A stretch of 64,000 bases of DNA from Halomicrococcus gelatinilyticus. GTDB lineage: Archaea > Halobacteriota > Halobacteria > Halobacteriales > Haladaptataceae. The position numbers and the translations under genes are program-made. How positions within the stretch are numbered: the stretch's first letter is position 1; each line of letters starts with the position of its first letter. Positions 57,454 through 64,000 of the stretch are shown piece by piece. The notes beneath the pieces were generated by a model that saw only the letters and a program-made list of their open reading frames with translations, was not told the DNA's origin and did not search any database. The stretch lies in contig CP100465.1 of the NCBI GenBank assembly GCA_024227995.1, forward strand, positions 1,798,001-1,862,000. Direction: 5' to 3'.

Positions 57454-59076
57454 CTACTGTACGTACCCGAGGTCGGCGAGTCGCTGCTCGACCGCGTCCT
57501 CGTCCATCGTTGCGCCGCCGTCGCCGTCGTACTCGGGGTACGACTGTGCGCCGACGTCGTCGACGACCGGGACGACCTCGCCGTCCATCCGGTCGCTGTA
57601 GGGGACGCCGAGCGCGGACATGACCGTCGGCGCGACGTCGAAGAGGTGGGGGTGGTCCGGCATCGCGTCGGGGTCGACCCCGTCGCCGTACGCCGCGAAG
57701 ACGCCGTCGAGCTTGTGGTTCCAGGGCTCGGTCGGCGGCGCGAAGTGGTCGCCGAGCAGTTGCGCGGAGAGGAACTGCCCCATCCCGTCCGGGACGGTGA
57801 CGACGTCGGGCGCGTTCTCGGCGTTCTTGCCGTGGAAGTAGCGCTCGCGGGGGGCGACCGTCTCGAAGACGGGGTCGCCGTCCGGCGTCTCGACCGCGCG
57901 CAGCGCCGCCATCACCGCCTCGCGGACGTCGTCGTACTGTTCGGGGGGAACCGTGCCCTGGGGTTCGCGGCCCTCGAGGTTGATACGCACGCCGAGTTCG
58001 GTCCGCGCGCGCATGTACGCCGTCGAGTTCTCGAAGTCGACCTGCTCGTTGCCGGTGCGGGCGACGTTCCGCGGCGCGACCCGGCGGGCGACGTCGGCCA
58101 GCCCTACCGTTTCGAGTGCGGTCCGGATGCGGTGGGCGGTGAGGCCGACCTTCGCGGCGCTCGCGGCCAGTCGCTCGACGGCGTTCGGTTCCCACGTCGT
58201 CGTGTCCTTGCCCTCGCGCAGTTCCTCCTGGATGGGGTTCCACGACGGCATCCCCTTGCCGCCCCGCGTCGCCTCGACGAACCCCTCGTCGCGCAGGAAC
58301 TCGTTGACGCGGAACTCGTAGTCGTCGTAGGGACCCATGCCGTGGTCGCTGGCGAGGAAGACGGTGTCGGGGTCGCAGTCGTCCAGGATGCGCGCTATCT
58401 GGCGGTCGGTCTCCCGGTACACCGTCCGAACCTTCTCCCGGTCGCCGTCGAACTCGTGGAAGACGGTGTCGGGCTTCTGGAACTGGACGAAGCCGAACTC
58501 CGGGTCGTGCTCGTCGGCCAGGTAGCGGAACGCCTCGCCGCGCATCCGCACGAGGTCGGTGTACTCGTCCATCTTCTCGCTGTCGGTGTACGACGACTCC
58601 TCGCGGGAGTAGGTCGGGTACACCCGGTAGTCGCCGATGGCGTCCCGGACGTCGTCGAGCAGCCCCTCGGGGTGGCAGGTCGGGTCCTCGGGGCCGATGA
58701 ACCCCGGCAGCACCGCGCCGTCGACGGCGTCCGGCGGGTGGGTGACGGGGACGTTGACGACGACGCTCGTCACGTCGTGGCGGTCGAGCAGCGTCCAGAT
58801 GGCGTGCTCCTCGACGTCGTCGCCGGTGACGACGCGGAAGTCGTACCCCTCGTAGGTGACGAACCCGCAGACGCCGTGCTTGCCGGGATTGACGCCGGTG
58901 TACAGCGACGGCCACGCGCTCGGCGTCCACGGTGGCATCTGTGACTCCAGGGGGGCCGCGGCGCCGTCCTCGCAGATCGAGCGGATGGTCGGGACGTCGC
59001 CGTCGAGTCGGTCGAAGACGGACAGACAGCCGGCGTCGATGCCGACCAGCAGGACGTCGAGCGCCGTTCCGGTCAT
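57454..59076 (-). CDS. AP-superfamily phosphodiesterase/nucleotide pyrophosphatase
   Basis: This 540-aa metal-dependent hydrolase of the alkaline phosphatase superfamily has LLVGIDAGCLSVFDRL, the nucleophile region PPWTPSAWPSLYTGVNPGKH, KPDTVFHEFD, VFLASDHGMGPYDDYEFRVN and DVAPTVMSALGVPYSDRMDG, giving the metal-binding Asp/His set. Type I phosphodiesterases cleave nucleotide or other phosphate esters. In haloarchaea related genes sit near glycosylation or sulfation loci, but here no such link is seen. The ATG at 59076 is chosen, with an AT-rich box (59190-59202) implying a leader of about 90 nt. Confidence 0.85.
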   Translation of the reverse strand: MTGTALDVLLVGIDAGCLSVFDRLDGDVPTIRSICEDGAAAPLESQMPPWTPSAWPSLYTGVNPGKHGVCGFVTYEGYDFRVVTGDDVEEHAIWTLLDRHDVTSVVVNVPVTHPPDAVDGAVLPGFIGPEDPTCHPEGLLDDVRDAIGDYRVYPTYSREESSYTDSEKMDEYTDLVRMRGEAFRYLADEHDPEFGFVQFQKPDTVFHEFDGDREKVRTVYRETDRQIARILDDCDPDTVFLASDHGMGPYDDYEFRVNEFLRDEGFVEATRGGKGMPSWNPIQEELREGKDTTTWEPNAVERLAASAAKVGLTAHRIRTALETVGLADVARRVAPRNVARTGNEQVDFENSTAYMRARTELGVRINLEGREPQGTVPPEQYDDVREAVMAALRAVETPDGDPVFETVAPRERYFHGKNAENAPDVVTVPDGMGQFLSAQLLGDHFAPPTEPWNHKLDGVFAAYGDGVDPDAMPDHPHLFDVAPTVMSALGVPYSDRMDGEVVPVVDDVGAQSYPEYDGDGGATMDEDAVEQRLADLGYVQ

Positions 59077-59278
59077 CGCGGCCACCTCCGGGAGCGGTCG
59101 GTCTCGGTCGTGTGGTCGTCGAGACGGGCGGCGTGTCTCCCCCCGTCCGCGACGCTCGCCGCACTCATCGCCAGACTCTAGCGGTGCGGGGTATTTTATT
59201 ATGTCACGCCTAAACCGGCGGGCGACGGATTTCGGCCGAATCGCGGGGCGGCGCTCGGTGTCGGGGTCGGCCCCGCCG

Positions 59279-60703
59279 TCAGTCCTCGCCCTCTGGAACG
59301 GGCGCGGGGCCCGGTTCGTCGATGACGGCCTCCTTCCACGTGCCGCGGGTGAACCACAGCGCGGCGGCGATGGCCCCGACGACGTTGCCGAACGCCATCC
59401 CGACCCAGACGCCGGTCGGGCCCATGTCCTGGACGAACGCGAGGCCGTACACGACGGGCACCCGGCCGAGCCACAGCGCGACCATCGAGAACGCCATGGC
59501 CGTCTTCGTGTTGCCCGCGCCGCGGTAGGCACCGAGCAGCACCTGCAGCAAGGCCATGAACGCGAACTCGATGGAGCGGATGCGCAGGTACGAACTGCCG
59601 TACTCGATGGTCTGGGCGGCCTTCTCGGTCCCGGTGGCCATGAACACGCCCACGATGGGGCCGGGGAACAGCGCCGCGACGACCGCGACCGCGAGCATCA
59701 CGGCCGAGCCGGCCTTCGCGGCGAGCCACACCGCCCGCTCGGCGCGCTCGGGGTTCTCCGCGCCGAGGTTCTGGCCGACCATCGTGTTCGTCGCCCGGCC
59801 CAGCCCCATCGCGGGGAGGAAGACGAGCGACGCGAGGCGGTTGCCCAGGCCGTAGGCGCTCACCACCGGCGGAGCGAACTGGACGACCATCGCCGTCAGG
59901 GTTATCATCGCCAGCGCGCTGGTCGACTGCTCGAGCGCGCTCGGCGTGCCGATGCTGACGATGTCCTTGATGTAGCCCAGGTCGGGGACGAGGTCGTCGA
60001 ACCCCACGTCGGGGCCGGCGCTTGCGCCGAACAGGACGTACAGGCCGATGACGCTCGCGACGGCGCGCGCCAGGATGGTCGCCAGCGCGGCCCCTTCGAT
60101 GCCCATCTTCGGGATGGGTCCGGCCCCGAAGATGAACAGGGGGTCGAGGACGACGTTGATGGCGACGCTGACGGCCATCACGCGCATCGGCGTCCGCGTG
60201 TTGCCGTAGCCGCGCATCAGCGAACTGAACACGAAGAACCCGAACAGGAACGGGAGCCCGAGGAAGAACACCTTCATGTAGTCCCGGGCGAGCGGGAAGA
60301 CCTGGCCGCCCGTCGCCTGCTGGCTCGGGATGGCGGCCAGCATCGGGTCCGTGAGGAGGTAGCCGGCGGCGGCGAGGACGACCGCCAGCATCGTGACGAA
60401 CGACAGCACCTGGCCGGCGACCTCGCCCGCGGACCCCTCGCTGTCCGCGCCCGTGTACTGGGCGACGAGGATGCTCCCGGCCGCGTTGAACCCGCCCGCG
60501 ATGGAGATGAGGAAGAAGATGAGCGGGAACGCGAGGCTCATCGCCCCGACGGCGTCTGCGGAGAAGCGTCCGAGCCAGAACGTGTCGGCGACGTTGTAGG
60601 CCACCTGGAGGAGCTGGATGACGACGATGGGCCACGCGAGTTCGAACATCGGGCGGACGAGGCCGCCCTCGGTAATCGACCCGCTGGCGCGCGGGCTACT
60701 CAT
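59279..60703 (-). CDS. MATE-family multidrug/metabolite exporter
   Basis: The 474-aa protein has the MATE duplicated six-helix halves: ELAWPIVVIQLLQVAYNVAD, FWLGRFSADAVGAMSLAFPL, GTPSALEQSTSALAMITLTA and VGQNLGAENPERAERAVWLA. It exports cationic compounds or metabolites by Na+ or H+ antiport. The length is normal. The ATG at 60703 (MSSPRASGSITEGG) is preferred. An AT-rich AATATT near 60735-60740 could be its promoter. Confidence 0.9.
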   Translation of the reverse strand: MSSPRASGSITEGGLVRPMFELAWPIVVIQLLQVAYNVADTFWLGRFSADAVGAMSLAFPLIFFLISIAGGFNAAGSILVAQYTGADSEGSAGEVAGQVLSFVTMLAVVLAAAGYLLTDPMLAAIPSQQATGGQVFPLARDYMKVFFLGLPFLFGFFVFSSLMRGYGNTRTPMRVMAVSVAINVVLDPLFIFGAGPIPKMGIEGAALATILARAVASVIGLYVLFGASAGPDVGFDDLVPDLGYIKDIVSIGTPSALEQSTSALAMITLTAMVVQFAPPVVSAYGLGNRLASLVFLPAMGLGRATNTMVGQNLGAENPERAERAVWLAAKAGSAVMLAVAVVAALFPGPIVGVFMATGTEKAAQTIEYGSSYLRIRSIEFAFMALLQVLLGAYRGAGNTKTAMAFSMVALWLGRVPVVYGLAFVQDMGPTGVWVGMAFGNVVGAIAAALWFTRGTWKEAVIDEPGPAPVPEGED

Positions 60704-60944
60704 CGTACTTTCGGAACGAAACAGCGGCGTTTCAATATTTCGACTCGTGTGCGGCACGTGAAGAACTATCACTGCCGCACCGTCGCCGGCTCGACGGTGG
60801 GGTCGACGCACCGCCGGCGAGCGCGCGTCTCGTCCGCCCGCTGCTGCCGGATTAGACCGTTGCTAAGCTGCGCTGTCCCCGCCGTCGGGGTACGAAACCG
60901 AAGCGCTCATGCCGGGACGGACACTGGTGAAGCGGGGACACGGT

Positions 60945-62261
60945 ATGATACTGACGGGAACGGTCGTCGCGGACGCGTCGACGACCATCGAAGACGGGGG
61001 CATCGCCGTCGAGGGCGACCGGATCGCCGCGGTCGGCGAGCGCGAGGCAATCCTCGACGCGTATCCGGACCGCGAGGTTCACTCGTACGACCTGCTCGCG
61101 CCGGGGTTCGTCGGCAGCCACGTCCACTCGGTCCAGAGCCTCGGGCGCGGCATCGCCGACGACACCGAACTGCTGGACTGGCTGTTCGACCACGTCCTGC
61201 CGATGGAGGCGAGCCTCGACGCCGAGGCGATGTACGTCGCGGCGCGCCTCGGCTACCTGGAGATGATCGAGAGCGGGACGACGACCTGCGTCGACCACCT
61301 CTCGGTCCACCACGCCGACCGGGCGTTCGACGCCGCGGTCGAGATGGGCGTCCGCGGCCGCCTCGGGAAGGTGCTGATGGACAAGCGCGCGCCCGACGGT
61401 CTCCGGGAGGACACCGACGCGGCGCTCGCTGAAACTGAACGGCTCGTCGACCGCTACCACGGCGCCGCCGACGGCCGCATCCGGTACGCCGTCACGCCCC
61501 GGTTCGCCGTCTCCTGCACCGAGGACTGTCTCCGCGGCGCGCGCCGCATCGCCGACGAGAACGAGGGCGTCCGCATCCACACCCACGCCAGCGAGAACCG
61601 CGACGAGGTGGCGACCGTCGAGGAGGACACCGGCTACCGCAACGTCCACTGGCTCGACGAGGTCGGCCTGACCGGCGAGGACGTCGTGCTCGCCCACTGC
61701 GTCTGGACCACCGAGAGCGAGCGCGAGGTGCTCGCGGAGACCGGCACGCACGTCACCTACTGCCCCTCCTCGAACATGAAGCTCGCGAGCGGTATCGCGC
61801 CCGTCGTCGACTACCTGGACCGCGGCATCAACGTCGCGCTCGGCAACGACGGGCCGCCGTGCAACAACACGCTCGACCCGCTGACTGAGATGCGCCAGGC
61901 CAGCCTCCTCCAGAAGGTCGACCACCACGACCCGGAGGCGACGCCCGCCCGGACCGTCTTCGAGATGGCGACCGTCAACGGCGCGCGCGCCGCTGGCTTC
62001 GACCGCGTCGGCAAACTCCGCGAGGGCTGGCGCGCGGACGTCGTCGGCCTGACGACCGACGAGACCCGCGCGACGCCGCTGTACGACCCGCTCTCGCACC
62101 TGGTGTTCTCGGCCCACGGCGACGACGTCGAGTTCACCATGGTCGACGGCGAGGTGCTGCAGGCGGACGGCGAGGTGCTGGTGGCGGACGCCGACGAGAT
62201 CCGGGCGCGAGCGCGGGCGGTCGCGTCGGGACTCGACGGAGCGCCGGACTGTCTCTGCTGA
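60945..62261 (+). CDS. Amidohydrolase-superfamily deaminase (MtaD/SAH deaminase-like)
   Basis: The 438-aa metal-dependent hydrolase has a composite beta-sandwich start (MILTGTVVADASTTIEDGGI), metal-binding SHVHSVQ, the helix after SGTTTCVDHLSVHHADRAF, HTHASENRDEV, VLAHCVWTTESEREVL and the catalytic NDGPPCNNTLDPL. This pattern fits the adenosine-type deaminase clade (5'-methylthioadenosine, S-adenosylhomocysteine or 5'-deoxyadenosine), although a chlorohydrolase or guanine deaminase cannot be excluded. The ATG at 60945 is preferred over 60909, since the family begins here. Confidence 0.85.
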   Translation: MILTGTVVADASTTIEDGGIAVEGDRIAAVGEREAILDAYPDREVHSYDLLAPGFVGSHVHSVQSLGRGIADDTELLDWLFDHVLPMEASLDAEAMYVAARLGYLEMIESGTTTCVDHLSVHHADRAFDAAVEMGVRGRLGKVLMDKRAPDGLREDTDAALAETERLVDRYHGAADGRIRYAVTPRFAVSCTEDCLRGARRIADENEGVRIHTHASENRDEVATVEEDTGYRNVHWLDEVGLTGEDVVLAHCVWTTESEREVLAETGTHVTYCPSSNMKLASGIAPVVDYLDRGINVALGNDGPPCNNTLDPLTEMRQASLLQKVDHHDPEATPARTVFEMATVNGARAAGFDRVGKLREGWRADVVGLTTDETRATPLYDPLSHLVFSAHGDDVEFTMVDGEVLQADGEVLVADADEIRARARAVASGLDGAPDCLC

Positions 62262-62380
62262 CGCTCCTCGGTCCCGTCGCGTCCGCTCCCGAGTCAGTCG
62301 CTCCTGCAATCGGTCAGTGGCGGCCTGAACGTCCGATCCGGCATTCTCCCCCGGGATGTGCGGCGTATCTGGCTCCGGTA

Positions 62381-62435
62381 GCCACTCTCCCGACCGCTGT
62401 GAGCCGGGCCACTCTTTCGACCGCTGCGTGCCGGG
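62381..62435. repeat. Short imperfect tandem repeat
   Basis: Two copies of a 28-base unit beginning GCCACTCT and ending GCCGGG (62381-62408 and 62408-62435) differ at four positions. They lie in the 238-bp gap between the amidohydrolase and kinase genes. No function is suggested by the sequence. Confidence 0.7.
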
Positions 62436-62499
62436 CGTATCGCGTGCCAGGCGTCCACTCTTTTGTACGTGTGTGCCGTGAGCGAAGTCGGGCGTCCGA

Positions 62500-64000
62500 A
62501 TGGTCAGCTATCTCGTCAGACTCGTCCGCGTCGGCCTCGCGTTCCTGCCGTTCCTGACGGCGTTCCTCCGTGACCGCCGACGGTTCGTACTCTTCGGCCG
62601 GTCGCGGACCCTGACCGACGAGCAGCGCCAGCAGCGCGCCCGCGAACTGCGGGACGCGCTGCTCGACCTGGGCCCGACGTTCATCAAGATCGGACAGGTG
62701 CTCTCGACCCGGCCCGACATCGTCCCCGAGACGTACGCCGAGGAGCTGTCGTCGCTCCAGGACGCCGTCCCGCCGGGCGCGTACGGCGAGGCGGAACCGA
62801 CCGTCGAGGCCGACGTGGGTCGGGACGTCTACGACGAGTTCGACCCCGACCCGGTCGCTGGCGGGTCGCTCGCGGAGGTGTACGAGGCAACCTACCAGGG
62901 GAACCCGGTCGTGGTGAAGGTCCGCCGGCCGGGCATCGTCGCCCTCATCGAGACCGATCTCCGGGTCATCCGCCGCCTGCTGCCCGTCGTCGTCCGCATC
63001 GCCCCGGAGCGTCACCGCTTCTCCCTGCGGAACATGGCGGACGACTTCGAGCGCATCATCCGCGAGGAACTGGACTTCGAGCGCGAGGGGAGGATGATGG
63101 ACGAGATCCGCGAGAACTTCGCGGGCGACGACACCGTCAGAATCCCGCGCCGGTACCCCGACGCGTGCTCCGAGCGCGTGCTCACGATGCAGCGCGTCGA
63201 CAGCATCAAGATAACCGACGTGGACCAGCTTCGCCGGGCCGGCTTCGACCCGGCCGTGATCGCAGAGGACGTCGCGAACGCCTACTTCGAGATGGGGCTG
63301 GAGGACGGCATCTTCCACGGCGACCCCCATCCCGGCAACCTCGGCGTCGACCAGCGGGGTCGCGTCGTCTTCTACGACTTCGGCATGACCGGGCGGTTCA
63401 CGCCGCGGATGCAGGACGCCATCGTCGAACTCTACCTCGCCATCGCCCAGCGCGACGTCGACCGCATCATGGACGTCCTCGTCGACCTCGGCGCGCTCGA
63501 CCCGACGGTCGACCGCGAGGCGATGGCTCGCGTCCTGACGCTCGTCATCGAGGACCTCGAGGGACGGGCCGTCACCGACTGGCGCCGCATCATCACGGAG
63601 GTGACGACCGTCCTCCAGGAGTTCCCCTTCCGCCTCCCGCCCGACCTCATGCTCGTCATCCGGGTCGGCACCGTCGGCGAGGGCGTCCTGCGACAGCTCG
63701 ACCCGCAGTTCGACTTCATCGCGGCGGCGCGCGAGTTCCTCGTCGAGCACGGCTACATGCAGCGCGGCGCTCGGAACGTCGCCGCGGAGACGCGCGGGGA
63801 GGCGTGGGAGTCGTTCCGGGCGGCGCTCCGCACGCCGACGAAGCTGGAGGCGACCCTCGACACGGTCCGGCGCGGCGAGCTCAGCGTCGAGGGCCTGGAC
63901 CTGCACGACCCGCTCACCCGCGTCGGGCGCACCCTGGCGTACGCCATCATCACCGCGTCGTGGGTCGTCGGCTCGTCCATCCTGACCCGCGAGAGCCCGC
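62500..64000 (+). CDS. AarF/UbiB-type atypical kinase, 3'-truncated by window edge
   Basis: The frame from ATG 62500 runs open to the window end (about 500 codons). It has LGPTFIKIGQVLSTRPDIVP, the KxGQ motif that blocks peptide substrates in this ABC1/AarF/UbiB group, then LQDAVPPG. VVVKVRRPGI carries the ATP-binding Lys, FHGDPHPGNLGV the catalytic loop and FYDFGMTGRF the DFG. UbiB-type proteins support isoprenoid quinone or lipid metabolism, and in haloarchaea a link to menaquinone is plausible. The start was chosen as the first in-frame ATG before the conserved helices. The C-terminal helices are cut off. Confidence 0.88.
   Translation, partial: MVSYLVRLVRVGLAFLPFLTAFLRDRRRFVLFGRSRTLTDEQRQQRARELRDALLDLGPTFIKIGQVLSTRPDIVPETYAEELSSLQDAVPPGAYGEAEPTVEADVGRDVYDEFDPDPVAGGSLAEVYEATYQGNPVVVKVRRPGIVALIETDLRVIRRLLPVVVRIAPERHRFSLRNMADDFERIIREELDFEREGRMMDEIRENFAGDDTVRIPRRYPDACSERVLTMQRVDSIKITDVDQLRRAGFDPAVIAEDVANAYFEMGLEDGIFHGDPHPGNLGVDQRGRVVFYDFGMTGRFTPRMQDAIVELYLAIAQRDVDRIMDVLVDLGALDPTVDREAMARVLTLVIEDLEGRAVTDWRRIITEVTTVLQEFPFRLPPDLMLVIRVGTVGEGVLRQLDPQFDFIAAAREFLVEHGYMQRGARNVAAETRGEAWESFRAALRTPTKLEATLDTVRRGELSVEGLDLHDPLTRVGRTLAYAIITASWVVGSSILTRESP

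Noticed and set aside
55898-59164. Single 1088-codon frame joining the AP phosphodiesterase region and the Rieske oxidoreductase
   Set aside because: Only the last 502 codons are real. The upstream part is the phosphodiesterase gene read in the wrong frame, and both genes have their own starts.

Overview
The window is a chromosomal stretch of a halophilic archaeon (class Halobacteria). The signs are high GC with strong G/C bias at third codon positions, very acidic proteins, leaderless promoters with a TATA-like box about 25-35 nt before the start codon, a 16S-tRNA-Ala-23S-5S-tRNA-Cys operon behind repeated haloarchaeal rRNA promoters, and lineage markers such as MC1, CarS, MfnA, NpdG, HTH_10 regulators, Tat signals and a PGF-type C-terminal sorting signal. 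I cannot fix the genus from sequence alone.

Layout. 1-12.8 kb: the end of a threonine-synthase-type gene, thrS behind a long structured leader, a phosphoribosyltransferase-like regulator next to an NCS2 purine permease, proline dehydrogenase, carS, a TMEM175-like channel, an RHH coiled-coil protein, hisI with a coiled-coil partner, and a methyltransferase. Two copies of an intergenic repeat element lie here. 12.9-20.9 kb: a Phe-rich leader peptide followed by pheS-pheT, a HAD dehalogenase flanked by a second copy of the pheT 3' end, a Tat-exported PQQ-type propeller with a PGF-type tail, pyrD, an AbrB-like protein and the nucleoid protein MC1. 21.3-27.2 kb: one complete rRNA operon with six promoter-like boxes and both precursor processing stems. 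27.2-31.5 kb: a scarred, gene-poor region with a copy of the tRNA-Cys 3' end, an unrecognised gene, an SLC13 remnant, an internally deleted CPA2 antiporter/Usp gene, then NifU-like and 6-phosphogluconate dehydrogenase genes and about 0.9 kb without a recognisable gene.

31.5-42.8 kb: a secreted CAP-domain protein with a 12-residue repeat stalk, an HTH_10 regulator divergent from a cytochrome P450, an ASST-like propeller, a YchF/OBG-type GTPase, a 26-bp minisatellite, engB, two tandem DUF389 paralogues and a PhzF protein. 42.9-54.5 kb: ppsA, a lipoprotein, mfnA, a VTT-domain protein, npdG, a DtxR-type regulator, a four-gene minus-strand cluster ending in small haloarchaeal proteins, aconitase and dut. 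54.6-64 kb: an MFS transporter, a Rieske-tailed FAD oxidoreductase, an AP-superfamily phosphodiesterase, a MATE exporter, an amidohydrolase and the start of an AarF/UbiB kinase gene that runs off the end.

Most genes are housekeeping: central carbon metabolism (acn, ppsA, gnd), nucleotides (pyrD, dut, NCS2 permease), translation (thrS, pheST, rRNA, rimI), lipid synthesis (carS) and cofactors (mfnA, npdG). The most interesting signals are regulatory or evolutionary. They are a candidate phenylalanine-sensing leader peptide ahead of pheST, a structured thrS leader, duplication scars at the ends of pheT and tRNA-Cys, the deletion fusion of the antiporter gene, and an almost identical block with G-ending codons shared by the two DUF389 genes.
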